Shown piece after piece: positions 27,990 through 37,788 of a DNA stretch of 64,000 nucleotides. The DNA lies in NCBI GenBank assembly GCA_964415255.1, contig CAYQAC010000006.1, positions 12,014 through 76,013 on the forward strand. Direction: 5' to 3'. Within the stretch, counting starts at the first letter, position 1. Every line of letters starts with the position of its first letter. The notes beneath the pieces were generated by a model. It searched no databases. It saw only the letters and a program-made list of their open reading frames with translations, and was not told the origin of the DNA. The DNA is from JAHBVY01 sp964415255 (lineage in GTDB: Bacteria > Myxococcota_A > Polyangia > Polyangiales > Polyangiaceae). The position numbers were made by a program, and so were the translations under genes.

Positions 27990-29732
27990 ATGTACCAATA
28001 CGACGAGATCGATCAGCGGCTGGTGGAGGAGCGCGCGGCGCAGTTCCGCGGGCAGGTCACGCGGCGCCTGGCGGGGGAGATCACAGAGGACGAGTTCAAG
28101 CCGCTCCGACTCCAGAACGGCGTCTACATGCAGCTGCACGCCTACATGCTACGCATCGCGATCCCGTATGGTTTCCTGACTAGCCGGAGGCTGCGCCGCC
28201 TAGCGCACATCGCGCGGACCTATGACAAAGGCTACGGCCACCTCAGCACACGCCAGAACATCCAGTTCAACTGGATCAAGCTGGTGGACGTCCCTGACAT
28301 CTTAGATGAGCTAGCGGACGTGCAGATGCACTCCATCCAGACCAGCGGCAACTGCATCCGCAACACCACAGCGGACGCCTACGCCGGGGTGGCGCGCGAC
28401 GAGATAGAGGACCCGCGCCCCTGGTGCGAGCTCATCCGCCAGTGGTCCACTTTCCACCCGGAATTTGCCTTCCTGCCGAGGAAGTTCAAAATAGCGGTGA
28501 CGGGCGCGCCGGGTGAAGATCGCGCCGCGGTGCGCTTCCACGACATCGGCCTGCGCATCCTGGAGAACGCCGAGGGCCAGCGCGGGTTCGAGGTCATCGT
28601 GGGCGGTGGCCTCGGGCGCACGCCGCTCGTGGGTGAGGTGATCCACGAGTTTCTGCCGCAGGCGAGCCTCATCAGCTACCTGGAGGCCATCCTCCGCGTG
28701 TATAACCTCTTCGGGCGGAGGGATAATAAGTTCAAGGCGCGCATCAAGATCTTGGTGGACGCCCTCGGCGCCGCCGAGTTCAAGCGCCTGGTGGACGAAG
28801 AGTGGGCGCTCATCAAAGACACCGCGATTGATGTGACCCAGGAGGAGCTCGAGCGCATCCGCCGCTACTTCATCCCGGCGGCCTATGAACAGCTGCCGAG
28901 CTCAGACGCGCGCCTCGCGTCCTTCTCTCTGGGGAGAGACCGCGCCTTCGGGCAGTGGGTGCGGAACAACACGCGGCACCACAAGGTGCCGGGCTACACC
29001 ATCGTCACCATCGCCGTGAAGGCGCCTGGGCAGCCGCCCGGCGACCTCACCCACGACCAGATGGACGCCTTGGCGGACCTCTCAGAGCGGTACACCCAGG
29101 GGCGCCTGGTGGTCACCCACGCGCAGAACCTGGTCTTGCCCGACGTGAAGACAGACGACCTCCCCGCGCTCCACGCCGAGCTCGTCCCGCTGGGCCTGGC
29201 GACGGCCAACGCAGGTAAGCTGACGGACATCATCTGCTGCCCCGGGCTCGACTACTGCACCCTGGCGAACGCCACCTCCATCCCCATCGCGGAGGCCATC
29301 AGCGCGCGCTTCGACGACATCGACTACCTGAACGACATCGGGGACGTCAGCCTGAAGATGAGCGGCTGCATCAACGCCTGCGGCCACCACCACATCGGCA
29401 ACATCGGGGTGCTGGGCATCGACAAGCGCGGCGAGGAGTTCTACCAGCTGATGCTCGGCGGCGCGCCGGGCAACGACGCCGCGATCGGGAAGATCCTCGG
29501 GCCCGCGTTCGCGAAGCATGAGATCGTGGACGCGGTGGACCGCGTGATTCAGCGCTACCTCAGCCTGCGCGAGTCAGCGGACGAGCCCTTCATCGACGCC
29601 CTGCGCCGCGTCGGCCTGGAGCCCTTCAAGGAGGCCGCCTACCCCGACGCGAAGAAGGACAAGCGCCCTGTCTTGAACGCGGCGCACGCCGCTGCCACCG
29701 CCACCATCGCCCCTGAAGCGCAGGGAAGCTGA
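27990..29732 (+). CDS. cysI: Assimilatory sulfite (or nitrite) reductase, hemoprotein
   Basis: 580 residues. Reduces sulfite to sulfide with six electrons using sirohaem and a 4Fe-4S cluster. The two ferredoxin-like half-domains and binding signatures are visible: QNGVYMQLHAYMLRIAIPYG and GYGHLSTRQNIQFNWI in the N-terminal part, and the cluster-ligand cysteines in CCPGLDYC and SGCINACGHHH. The length fits CysI. A nitrite reductase is possible, but the neighbours DUF2849 and DUF934 point to sulfite. No flavoprotein subunit (CysJ) or APS/PAPS reductase gene is in the window. Confidence 0.92.
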   Translation: MYQYDEIDQRLVEERAAQFRGQVTRRLAGEITEDEFKPLRLQNGVYMQLHAYMLRIAIPYGFLTSRRLRRLAHIARTYDKGYGHLSTRQNIQFNWIKLVDVPDILDELADVQMHSIQTSGNCIRNTTADAYAGVARDEIEDPRPWCELIRQWSTFHPEFAFLPRKFKIAVTGAPGEDRAAVRFHDIGLRILENAEGQRGFEVIVGGGLGRTPLVGEVIHEFLPQASLISYLEAILRVYNLFGRRDNKFKARIKILVDALGAAEFKRLVDEEWALIKDTAIDVTQEELERIRRYFIPAAYEQLPSSDARLASFSLGRDRAFGQWVRNNTRHHKVPGYTIVTIAVKAPGQPPGDLTHDQMDALADLSERYTQGRLVVTHAQNLVLPDVKTDDLPALHAELVPLGLATANAGKLTDIICCPGLDYCTLANATSIPIAEAISARFDDIDYLNDIGDVSLKMSGCINACGHHHIGNIGVLGIDKRGEEFYQLMLGGAPGNDAAIGKILGPAFAKHEIVDAVDRVIQRYLSLRESADEPFIDALRRVGLEPFKEAAYPDAKKDKRPVLNAAHAAATATIAPEAQGS

Positions 29733-29755
29733 CGAAGTCCACGAGGAGCCGACCG

Positions 29756-30244
29756 ATGCAGATCATCCAAGACAGGGCCATCATCGAGGACTCGTTCACG
29801 CACCTGGACGACGACGCGCCCATCCCCAGCGCAGGCGACGTCACCGTCACGCTGAGCCGCCTCCAGAGCGAGCGCGAGCGCCTGACGCAGCACACCGGGC
29901 GCGTCGGCGTGCGCCTCAAGAGCGACCAGCTCCCGACGGATGTCGCCGCCGAGCTCCCGCTGCTCGACCTCATCATGGTGGAGTTCCCCAAGTTCACCGA
30001 CGGCCGCGGCTACACCACCGGGCGCCTGCTCCGGGACCGCTACGGCTACCAAGGTGAGCTCCGCGCCTTCGGCCACGTGCTCCGCGACCAGCTATTTTAC
30101 ATGGCGCGCTGCGGCTACACGAGCTTCGTCATGGCGCCTGGCCGCAGCCTGGAGAGCGCGCTAGAGGCCTTCAACGACTTCAGCCAAAGCTACCAAGCCG
30201 CGGCCGACGAGCGGCGCCCGCTGTTTCGTCGCGTGGCGCGCTGA
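29756..30244 (+). CDS. DUF934 family protein, sulfite reductase associated
   Basis: 162 residues. PKFTDGRGYTTGRLLRDRYG and ELRAFGHVLRDQLFYMARCG are typical DUF934 motifs, a family almost always found next to sulfite reductase genes. Function unknown; a possible electron-carrier partner. Separated from cysI by 23 bp, so co-transcribed. Its last codons lie in a 45-bp tandem duplication. Confidence 0.88.
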   Translation: MQIIQDRAIIEDSFTHLDDDAPIPSAGDVTVTLSRLQSERERLTQHTGRVGVRLKSDQLPTDVAAELPLLDLIMVEFPKFTDGRGYTTGRLLRDRYGYQGELRAFGHVLRDQLFYMARCGYTSFVMAPGRSLESALEAFNDFSQSYQAAADERRPLFRRVAR

Positions 30245-30303
30245 GCGCCTCATCTATTGCGCCCGCTGTTTCATCGCGTGGCGCGCTGAGCGCCTCACAT
30301 ATT
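30214..30303. repeat. 45-bp tandem duplication covering two convergent gene ends
   Basis: Units 30214-30258 and 30259-30303 agree at 42 of 45 positions (GCGCCCGCTGTTTCGTCGCG... and GCGCCCGCTGTTTCATCGCG...). The first contains the end and stop of the DUF934 gene; the second contains the stop of the convergent icmF gene. This looks like a local duplication of the stretch holding a gene end. Confidence 0.9.
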
Positions 30304-33300
30304 GCGCCGGTACTGCCCGCCCACCTCATACAGGGCGCCGCTGATTTGACCCAGGGTGCACACCTTGGCCGTCTCCATCAGCGCCTCGAACAGGTTCTGA
30401 CCGGCGAGCGCCACCTCGCGGAGCCCCTTCAAGGCAGCCTCCGCGCGCGCCCCGTTCCTCAGCTGAAACGCGTCACGCGCAGCGATGGCGTAGCGCTTCT
30501 CATCGTCCGTCGAGCGGATCACCTCCGCTGGCACCACCGTGGGTGAGCCCTTGCTGTCGAGGAAGGTGTTCACCCCCACGATGGGCAGCTTCCCTGTGTG
30601 CTTCAGCTGCTCGTAGTAGAGGCTCTCTTCTTGGATCTTGGAGCGCTGGTACATGCGCTCCATCGCGCCCAGCACGCCGCCGCGCTCGGAGATGGCGCGG
30701 AACTCCGCGAGCACCGCCTGCTCCACGAGATCCGTCAGCTCCTCAATGATGAACGCGCCCTGGAGCGGGTTCTCGTTCATGTTCAGCCCAAGCTCTTTGT
30801 TGATGATGAGCTGAATCGCCATCGCGCGCCGCACGCTCTCCTCCGTGGGCGTGGTGATGGCCTCGTCGTAAGCGTTGGTGTGGAGCGAGTTGCAGTTGTC
30901 GTAGAGCGCGTACAGCGCCTGGAGCGTGGTGCGGATGTCGTTGAAGGCGATCTCCTGGGCGTGGAGCGAGCGGCCTGAGGTCTGGATGTGGTACTTCAGC
31001 TTCTGGCTGCGCTCGCTGCCCTGGTACTTATCGCGGATCGCCTTGGCCCAAATCCGCCGGGAAACGCGCCCCATCACCGAGTACTCAGGATCCATCCCGT
31101 TCGAGAAGAAGAAGCTGAAGTTCGGCGCGAAATCGTCGATTTTCATCCCGCGCGAGAGGTAATACTCCACGAAGGTGAAGCCGTTCGCGAGCGTGAAGGC
31201 GAGCTGACTGATGGGGTTCGCGCCGGCCTCCGCGATGTGATAGCCGCTGACCGAGACGGAGTAGAAGTTTCGCACCCGGTGGTCGATGAAATACTGCTGG
31301 ATGTCCCCCATCATCCGTAGCGCGAACTCAGTGGAGAAGATGCAGGTGTTCTGCGCCTGGTCCTCCTTCAAGATGTCCGCCTGCACCGTGCCGCGCACCC
31401 GTGAGAGCACGTCCGCCTTGATGCGCTCGTAGGTCTCGCGCGGCAGCACCTCGTCCCCGCTCACGCCGAGCAGGAGCAAGCCGAGGCCATCGTTTCCGTC
31501 CGGGAGCGCGCCCTGATACACCGGCCGCGGCAGCCCACGCTCCTGATACAGCGCCTCAATCCGCCGCGCTGCGTCCTCTGCCTGCCCTTGCTCTCGGAGG
31601 TAACGCTCACAGCCTTGGTCCACCGCGGCGTTCAGGAAGAAGCCAAGCAGCATCGGCGCCGGCCCGTTGATGGTCATGGACACGCTGGTGCTCGGCGCCG
31701 ACAGGTCAAAGCCGCTGTAGAGCTTCTTCGCGTCGTCCACGTTCGCCACGCTGACGCCGCTGTTGCCCACCTTCCCGAAGATGTCCGGACGAAAGTCAGG
31801 ATCTTCACCGTAGAGCGTCACCGAGTCGAAGGCCGTGGAGAGGCGCTTGGCGGGCATCCCGCTGGAGACATAGTGAAAGCGCTTGTTGGTGCGCTCAGGG
31901 CCGCCCTCCCCCGCGAACATCCGCGCAGGATCTTCCCCCTCGCGCTTGAGCGGGAACACTCCAGCGGCGTAGGGGAACTCCCCCGGCACGTTCTCCGTGA
32001 GCAGCCAGCGGAGCACGTCGCCCCAGTCTTCGTAGCGCGGGAGCGCCACCTTCGGCACCCGGAGGTGCGCGAGCGACTCCGTGAACAGCGGCTGGGTGAA
32101 CACCTTGTCGCGCACGCGGTACTCATAATTTTCCGCACGGTAACGTAGCTGGGTGGCGGGCCACTGGCTGAGCAGCCGCTGGCACTCGTGGTGGAGCCGC
32201 GGCGCGAGCTCCTGGTAGCGGGCGACCAGGGCCTGAAGCGCCGGGCTCCCGCCGCCCTCCTCTTCAGGCGGGAGCTCAGGCAGCGAGAACCAGGGGCTCG
32301 CTGCCCGCCCCGCCGCCGTCGGCTCCCCGGTGAGCGCGCTGATGGCGCCCGCCAGCTGATACAGCGCGCTCGCCACCGCTCGCTGCTCCGCCACGAACGC
32401 GTCGTAGGCCGCGCTGCTCTCCGAGATCTCCGCGAGGTAGCGCACGCGCTCCGGGGGGATGATGAGCTGCTCCTCGCTCTTTCGCGTGTCCGGCTGAGAG
32501 GCGCCCATAAGCGCCGCGCCCGTCCGCTCACAGATCACCTGCATCAAGCGCTGGTAGAGCCGCGTGGTGCCAGCGTCGTTGAACTGGGAGGCGACGCTGC
32601 CGAAGATGGGCAGCTCTTCGTCAGCTGAGCTGAAGAGTTGATGATTGCGCTTGTACTGCTTCCGCACGTCGCGGAGCGCGTCCAGGCTCCCGCGCTTGTC
32701 GAACTTGTTGATGGCGATCACATCAGCAAAATCGAGCATGTCAATCTTCTCGAGCTGCGTCGCCGCGCCGTACTCCGCGGTCATCACGTAGAGCGACACG
32801 TCCGAGTGCTCCGTGATCTCGGTGTCGCTCTGGCCGATGCCGCTCGTCTCCACGATCACCAAATCATAACCAGCGAGCCGACACAGCTGGATGCTGTGCG
32901 CCACGTAGCGGCTCAGCGCGAGGTTGCTCTGGCGCGTGGCGAGGGAGCGCATGTACACGCGCGGCGTGTGGATCGAGTTCATGCGGATGCGGTCGCCCAA
33001 GAGCGCGCCGCCCGTCTTGCGCTTGGAGGGGTCCACGCTGACGATCGCCACCCGGCGCTCGCTATGTTCCGCGAGGAAACGACGCACCAGCTCGTCCACC
33101 AAGCTGGATTTCCCGGAGCCGCCGGTCCCGGTGATGCCGAGCACCGGCGCCAGCGGCCTCTCACCCGAAGCGGCGGCCGCTCCGCGCTGCTCCTCCGCGC
33201 GGCGGAGCTCTGCCTGGAGCTCGCTCGTCTCCTCCGGGAAGTTCTCCACCAGCGAGATCAGGCGCGCGAGCACGGCGGGCTGCTCGGCGGAGAGCTGAGG

Positions 33301-33837
33301 CAAGAGGCTCGCCGCGTCCTCAGGTGTTCCTACCTGGAAATCACAACCCTGCATCACCAGGTCGATCATCCCTTGCAGGCCCAGGGCGCGGCCGTCATCT
33401 GGTGAGAAGATGCGGTCGATGCCATAGGCATGCAGCTCCTCAATCTCCTGCGGTAAAATGGTGCCGCCGCCGCCACCGTAGATCTTGATGTTCGCGCCCC
33501 GCTCCTTCAGGAGGTCGCGCATGTACTTCAGGTACTCCACGTGACCGCCCTGGTAGCTGGTCAGGCAGATCCCCTGAGCGTCCTCCTGGATCGCGCAGGA
33601 GACAATCTCCTCCACGCTCCGGTTGTGCCCCAGGTGGATCACCTCGGCGCCGCTGCTCTGCAGGATGCGGCGCATGATGTTGATCGAGGCGTCGTGACCG
33701 TCGAACAGCGACGCGGCGGTGACGATGCGCACGTGGTGCCGCGGCTTGTAACGCTCAGCTGACTTCGGAGCGCTCGGAGCGCTCGAGCCGTTCGTGGCAG
33801 GTGTTGGGGCGGGCTGAACGGGGACAGCTTGAGTCAC
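30295..33837 (-). CDS. icmF: Fused isobutyryl-CoA mutase (IcmF)
   Basis: 1180 residues. Adenosylcobalamin-dependent rearrangement of isobutyryl-CoA and n-butyryl-CoA. Three parts are in the expected order: an N-terminal B12-binding domain with FDGHDASINIMRRIL (the cobalt-binding His48); a central MeaI-like G-protein with P-loop GTGGSGKSSLVDEL, DPSKRKTGGALLGDRIRM and NKFDKRGSL; and a C-terminal mutase barrel with FANGFTFVEYYLSRGMKI and LHTNAYDEAITTPTEESVRR. The start is the GTG at 33837; a longer reading to 34050 is poorly conserved. The first 30 residues are a Pro/Ala-rich tail. The stop lies in the duplicated segment at 30214-30303. Confidence 0.95.
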   Translation of the reverse strand: MTQAVPVQPAPTPATNGSSAPSAPKSAERYKPRHHVRIVTAASLFDGHDASINIMRRILQSSGAEVIHLGHNRSVEEIVSCAIQEDAQGICLTSYQGGHVEYLKYMRDLLKERGANIKIYGGGGGTILPQEIEELHAYGIDRIFSPDDGRALGLQGMIDLVMQGCDFQVGTPEDAASLLPQLSAEQPAVLARLISLVENFPEETSELQAELRRAEEQRGAAAASGERPLAPVLGITGTGGSGKSSLVDELVRRFLAEHSERRVAIVSVDPSKRKTGGALLGDRIRMNSIHTPRVYMRSLATRQSNLALSRYVAHSIQLCRLAGYDLVIVETSGIGQSDTEITEHSDVSLYVMTAEYGAATQLEKIDMLDFADVIAINKFDKRGSLDALRDVRKQYKRNHQLFSSADEELPIFGSVASQFNDAGTTRLYQRLMQVICERTGAALMGASQPDTRKSEEQLIIPPERVRYLAEISESSAAYDAFVAEQRAVASALYQLAGAISALTGEPTAAGRAASPWFSLPELPPEEEGGGSPALQALVARYQELAPRLHHECQRLLSQWPATQLRYRAENYEYRVRDKVFTQPLFTESLAHLRVPKVALPRYEDWGDVLRWLLTENVPGEFPYAAGVFPLKREGEDPARMFAGEGGPERTNKRFHYVSSGMPAKRLSTAFDSVTLYGEDPDFRPDIFGKVGNSGVSVANVDDAKKLYSGFDLSAPSTSVSMTINGPAPMLLGFFLNAAVDQGCERYLREQGQAEDAARRIEALYQERGLPRPVYQGALPDGNDGLGLLLLGVSGDEVLPRETYERIKADVLSRVRGTVQADILKEDQAQNTCIFSTEFALRMMGDIQQYFIDHRVRNFYSVSVSGYHIAEAGANPISQLAFTLANGFTFVEYYLSRGMKIDDFAPNFSFFFSNGMDPEYSVMGRVSRRIWAKAIRDKYQGSERSQKLKYHIQTSGRSLHAQEIAFNDIRTTLQALYALYDNCNSLHTNAYDEAITTPTEESVRRAMAIQLIINKELGLNMNENPLQGAFIIEELTDLVEQAVLAEFRAISERGGVLGAMERMYQRSKIQEESLYYEQLKHTGKLPIVGVNTFLDSKGSPTVVPAEVIRSTDDEKRYAIAARDAFQLRNGARAEAALKGLREVALAGQNLFEALMETAKVCTLGQISGALYEVGGQYRRNM

Positions 33838-33942
33838 GGGGCCTACATAGCGCGGCCCGGCGCGCGGATCAGCAGCGTGCGTCACGCCAAGACGGAGCGT
33901 GACGACGCGGTGCGGCGCACCAGCGCCTTGGGCGGCGCGTGC

Positions 33943-33970
33943 AGCGCGGTGCCAAACCCCCAAAACCCCT
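33943..33970 (-). repeat. Dispersed G-run element upstream of icmF
   Basis: On the minus strand: AGGGGTTTTGGGGGTTTGGC then ACCGCGC. It lies in the 160-bp gap between the icmF start (33837) and the end of the next minus-strand gene (33998); no gene is in that gap. Confidence 0.65.
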
Positions 33971-33997
33971 AGACCAAGGCGCTGAAGCGCGCCGCCC

Positions 33998-34480
33998 TCA
34001 GCGGCAGCCGGTGACCTCAAGCGAGCGGCTGCGGAGCGAGGTGAGGCCACCGCCGCTCAGGGTGTCGCGGAGCGCGCCGCGGATCTCGATGGGGCCTTGG
34101 CACACTTCGGCCTCCGCGGCTGCGGAGAGGATGTCCTCTGGCAAGCTGAACGTCACCCGCTTGAGATCGCCCACGCCGAGCTTCAGCGGGAAGCGCTCGT
34201 TTGCCTCGGGCGCAAAACTCACGGCCAGATCGCCGCCCCCGTTCGCGGGCGCGAGCGCGAAGGCCTCCAGGCTCACCTCCGTGGCCTCGCTCGCCTCTGG
34301 GCCGAGCTCCAGCGTGACCTCAAAGCCGCCGGCGAGCACCGCGCCGAGGGTCACGCGATCCAGCTCCAGCTCGGCTTGCGAGATGTGCGCGCTCAGCGCC
34401 ACGGAGTCCTTGCTGCCACAACCAAGCAGCAGCGAGGCCGCGAGCGAGACGACGGGGAGCGCCCAAGATCGACACCACAT
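33998..34480 (-). CDS. Hypothetical lipoprotein
   Basis: 160 residues. The signal peptide ends in the lipobox LLLGC (about residue 20) from the ATG at 34480. The mature part is beta-rich (AELELDRVTLGAVLAGGFEV; DLKRVTFSLPEDI). A longer upstream reading is Arg-rich and rejected. It is divergent from the large lipoprotein gene at 34504, with only 23 bp between the start codons, so promoters must overlap the coding regions or one start is wrong. Confidence 0.7.
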   Translation of the reverse strand: MWCRSWALPVVSLAASLLLGCGSKDSVALSAHISQAELELDRVTLGAVLAGGFEVTLELGPEASEATEVSLEAFALAPANGGGDLAVSFAPEANERFPLKLGVGDLKRVTFSLPEDILSAAAEAEVCQGPIEIRGALRDTLSGGGLTSLRSRSLEVTGCR

Positions 34481-34503
34481 GGCGCCGATGATAGCAGCGA
34501 ACG

Positions 34504-36372
34504 GTGCCGAGGGACGCCTCAACAGCCGCGCGAAGCGCCGGGCGGCGACGCCGACGGGCCTTGGGCTCAGCACCTGGCCCTGGGTCCGCCCTGCTCGTGT
34601 TCGTCTGCACGCTCGTTCAGGGCGCCTGTGGGGCGCCGCCAGCGAGCGCACCGCCCACCGCCGCCAGCGGCAGCGTCAGTTTACCTGACAACCAGGCAGA
34701 GCCCCCGCTCCAAGCCTCACCGACGCCCGTTATATTGCCTCAAGGCAACATGGGCAGCGCGGCGCCTGTCTTGCTCCGGGCGGCGAGCCCGAACGGCCGC
34801 TGGGTGGCGCTGTGTCAGAGCCGTGAGGACACCGACGGCGACGGTCACGTCGGCTTTGAGCTGGGCGCCCGCGGCGAGCTCAAGGGCGATACCCTGACGA
34901 CTTACCTGGTGCGCGGAGCCGGCCTTGGGGAACAGGTTCAAGAGCTCTTGGACGCCGACCCCACCGGGCGCTGGCTCCTCTTCACCCAAGGTGGGCGCGT
35001 CCACCTGCTCGACGACCACACCGGCGCGCGCGTCGATCTCAGCGCGCTCGGCGCCGACGGCCGCGAAGACACGAGCCGCGAGCTCCCCCACCGCGCCTTC
35101 TCCTTCGACGCGAAGGGCAGCACCCTCGCCTACCTGAAGCGCTCGCCCGACGCGCGGGCCAGCACTGAGGCGCTCGTGCTCCGCGATCTGGCGACTGGCC
35201 GCGAGCAGACGCTCGACCCAGGCCGCGGCAGCGTGTACCGCCTGAAGCTCAGCGCGGACGCTCGTTGGCTCGTGCTCCAAGTGCTCATCGACGACACGAA
35301 CGGCAACGGTCGCCTCGACTGGCCCTCCCCCGTGCTCCCCCTCACCCCCGAGGGCCCCCGCTCCCGGCGCTGCCGCGCGCCCGTCATGAGCTACAGCGTC
35401 CACCCGCACCGTGGGGACACCGTGTTCACCCGCGTGATCCCGCTGAATTTTCCGCCCGGAAATACTTCGTCTCCCAGCGCACCTCACGGCGCACCTCACG
35501 GCGCACCTTCCAGCGCACCTCACGGCAAGCCGCCGGGCCACCCAGCCCCGCGCCAGGACGCGGCGCAGCGCGAAGACGCGTTGCTCACTCCGTTCGGCGA
35601 CTCCTTGCTCATTCGAGGCACCCAGGGAGAGCTGCTGCAAACCTGGGCCAAGCGCGCGCGGCGCGCCCCCCGTGAGCTCGCACCCGAGGCCTGCCGCGCC
35701 AGGCTCATCCACGCCGATCCTGAGCGCGGCGCCCTGATCGTCGCCTGCGACCCCAGCGAAGAGGAGCGCAAAACCCAGGGGAGCCGGCAGTCAGTCTGGC
35801 TTACCAGGGTCGCACCCAGCGCACCCACCGCACCCAGCGCACCCACCGCACCCACCGCACCCATCAGCACGCCGCTCGGCTTCACCCTGGCGCCCATCCA
35901 CACGGACTCCGAGGCCACCGCGCGCCCCGAGCGCCTGCTTGCATTCTACCCTGGCAACGAGACCACGCTGCTCGACTTAGACAGCGGCGCGCTGTACCCG
36001 CTCGCGGTGGGCGACTTGGTGCTCAGCACCTTCGAAGCGCGCGCATTAGTTCGTCGTGCTGATGAACTATGGCTCGCTGAGGTGCGCCCAGCCACGCGCG
36101 TGGGCCCGCCGAAGGCGAAGCCGCGCGTTGACTGGACGAGGCTGTCACTGACGGTGGACCGCGCCGCAGAGCAGCTGCACCAAGGGCACATAAGCTGGGT
36201 GTCGCCGTACCTGATTGACCTCCGGCGCGGCGAGGCGCTCGCCCGCTTGGATCACCTCCGCGACGGCGAACGCCGGCTCAGCGTGCTCGCGCTATCAGAC
36301 GATGGTCGCGCGCTGATGCCGAGCAGCGTCGACGCGCGAGGCCTCCCCGTGGGCCCGCTCCTCTGGCACTAG
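34504..36372 (+). CDS. Large lipoprotein with propeller-like repeats
   Basis: 622 residues from GTG 34504. The Arg-rich N-terminus and a lipobox VQGAC (about residue 42) form a long signal peptide. The mature region has repeated strand motifs such as GRWLLFTQGGRVHLLDDHTG, ADARWLVLQVLIDDTNGNG and DTDGDGHVGFELG, the last like calcium-binding repeats. This suggests a TolB-like propeller. Two low-complexity insertions (SAPHGAPHGAPSSAPHG near residue 330; APTAPSAPTAPTAP near 445) are encoded by 12-bp and related DNA repeats. Ligand unknown. Confidence 0.75.
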   Translation: MPRDASTAARSAGRRRRRALGSAPGPGSALLVFVCTLVQGACGAPPASAPPTAASGSVSLPDNQAEPPLQASPTPVILPQGNMGSAAPVLLRAASPNGRWVALCQSREDTDGDGHVGFELGARGELKGDTLTTYLVRGAGLGEQVQELLDADPTGRWLLFTQGGRVHLLDDHTGARVDLSALGADGREDTSRELPHRAFSFDAKGSTLAYLKRSPDARASTEALVLRDLATGREQTLDPGRGSVYRLKLSADARWLVLQVLIDDTNGNGRLDWPSPVLPLTPEGPRSRRCRAPVMSYSVHPHRGDTVFTRVIPLNFPPGNTSSPSAPHGAPHGAPSSAPHGKPPGHPAPRQDAAQREDALLTPFGDSLLIRGTQGELLQTWAKRARRAPRELAPEACRARLIHADPERGALIVACDPSEEERKTQGSRQSVWLTRVAPSAPTAPSAPTAPTAPISTPLGFTLAPIHTDSEATARPERLLAFYPGNETTLLDLDSGALYPLAVGDLVLSTFEARALVRRADELWLAEVRPATRVGPPKAKPRVDWTRLSLTVDRAAEQLHQGHISWVSPYLIDLRRGEALARLDHLRDGERRLSVLALSDDGRALMPSSVDARGLPVGPLLWH

Positions 36373-36460
36373 CTGGCCGAGCGACTAGCGACTAGCGCCT
36401 GGCGAGCGCCACTGCGTTGCCTCAACGCGTGGGCGGCGACCTACGGAGTCATCCAAGCTT

Positions 36461-36490
36461 CTTTTTTTGGGGGTTAGACGGCACCGCACC
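36461..36490 (+). repeat. Dispersed G-run element between convergent genes
   Basis: CTTTTTTTGGGGGTTAGACG followed by GCACCGCACC. The 153-bp gap between the convergent lipoprotein and gamma-family PLP genes holds nothing else that I can support. Confidence 0.7.
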
Positions 36491-36525
36491 AGCCGGCACC
36501 GGGAGGGGCGCGCCGGCCTGCGCGC

Positions 36526-37788
36526 CTACACGTAGTCCAGCGCCTGGAGCAGATCGCTCACGATGTCGTCTGTGTCCTCGATGCCCACCGCGAGGCGCAC
36601 GAGCGCTGGGTGAATACCCACCTGGCGCAGGCCCGCATCATCGAGCTCGAAGTAGCTCATGAAGCGCGGCTGCTCAATCAGCGTCTCCACGCCGCCGAGC
36701 GAAGAGGCCAACGTCGCTAGCTGGCAGTGATCCACCAGGCGGCTCGCCGCCTGCTCACCGCCTTGGACAATGAAACTGACGATGCCGCCCGCGCCTCGCA
36801 GCTGACGACTGGCCACGGGGTAAGAGGGGTGCTCCGCCAGCCCCGCGTAGAACACCTGCTCAATCTTGGAGTGCGCCCGGAGCGCCATCGCCACCGCCTG
36901 CGCGCTCCGGTTCTGACGCTCCATCCGCACCCCCAGCGTGCGCAGGCCGCGCAGCAGCAAGAAGGCAGCGTGCGGATCGAGCACCCCACCCAGCACCCCG
37001 CGCGTCTCCCGTAAAAGTGAGATGAGCTGACGAGAGCCGGACACCACGCCGCCCATCACGTCGTTGTGGCCACCCAGGTACTTGGTCGCGCTGTGCACCA
37101 CCAAATCCACCCCGAAGGCGGCCGGACGGCAGTTGTAAGGCGTGGCGAAGGTGGCGTCCACCACGCTGCGCACGCGGCCATGACGGCGACACACAGCGGC
37201 CAGCTCCTCGAGGTCGAGGCAGTGGTTGTAAGGGTTCGAGGGAGACTCACTCAGCACCACGCGTGTCTTCGGCGTGATGGCTTGGTCGAGCGCCACAAGG
37301 TCAGTCGCTGGGACTAAGGTGTGCTCCACCCCAAAGCGTGAGAGCACCGTGGTCACGAACTGCCGCGTGCGACGGTAGCAGTCATCGAACAGCACCACGT
37401 GGTCTCCCGCCTTCGTCAAGCAAAGCAAGAGGGTGGTGATGGCGGACATCCCGCTCGCGAACGCGAGGCTCTCCTCCGTGCCCTCGAGCGCCGCCATGCG
37501 CTGCTCCAGCTCCTGCACCGTGGGGTTGCCGTAGCGGCCGTACTCCTCACGATGCGGATCTGGATCGCCGCCTTGCATGTAACGGATGAGCTCCGCCGTA
37601 TCGCGGAACTTGTAGGTCGCCGTCTGCGCGATGGCCGGCGCCAGCGCGTGGTTGGGGCGCAGCGGGGGCACGCCAGCGTGCACCGCCTGCGTGGAGCCGA
37701 TGCCCGCGGTGCCTGCCGGGAGCGTGTCGCGACGGCCGCTCTCAGGGCCAGCCACGAAGGGCCTGCCGCGATCGTCAGCTCCGCTCAC
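36526..37788 (-). CDS. Cystathionine gamma-synthase/gamma-lyase family PLP enzyme
   Basis: 420 residues. It has YGRYGNPTVQELEQRMAALE, SGMSAITTLLLCLTKAGD, ESPSNPYNHCLDLEELA and the PLP Lys in VVHSATKYLGGHNDVMGG, all typical of the Cys/Met-metabolism fold-type I enzymes. The sequence alone does not decide synthase from lyase. With cystathionine beta-synthase present, a lyase making cysteine is attractive. The GTG start at 37788 overlaps the proS stop (GTGA), indicating translational coupling. One continuous frame with proS is possible on this sequence, but I interpret it as a frameshift (see proS). Confidence 0.9.
   Translation of the reverse strand: MSGADDRGRPFVAGPESGRRDTLPAGTAGIGSTQAVHAGVPPLRPNHALAPAIAQTATYKFRDTAELIRYMQGGDPDPHREEYGRYGNPTVQELEQRMAALEGTEESLAFASGMSAITTLLLCLTKAGDHVVLFDDCYRRTRQFVTTVLSRFGVEHTLVPATDLVALDQAITPKTRVVLSESPSNPYNHCLDLEELAAVCRRHGRVRSVVDATFATPYNCRPAAFGVDLVVHSATKYLGGHNDVMGGVVSGSRQLISLLRETRGVLGGVLDPHAAFLLLRGLRTLGVRMERQNRSAQAVAMALRAHSKIEQVFYAGLAEHPSYPVASRQLRGAGGIVSFIVQGGEQAASRLVDHCQLATLASSLGGVETLIEQPRFMSYFELDDAGLRQVGIHPALVRLAVGIEDTDDIVSDLLQALDYV

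Noticed and set aside
34717..35712. Long minus-strand open frame of 331 residues
   Set aside because: It lies entirely opposite the strong plus-strand lipoprotein gene; it is His/Arg/Gly/Val-rich shadow sequence with no domain.
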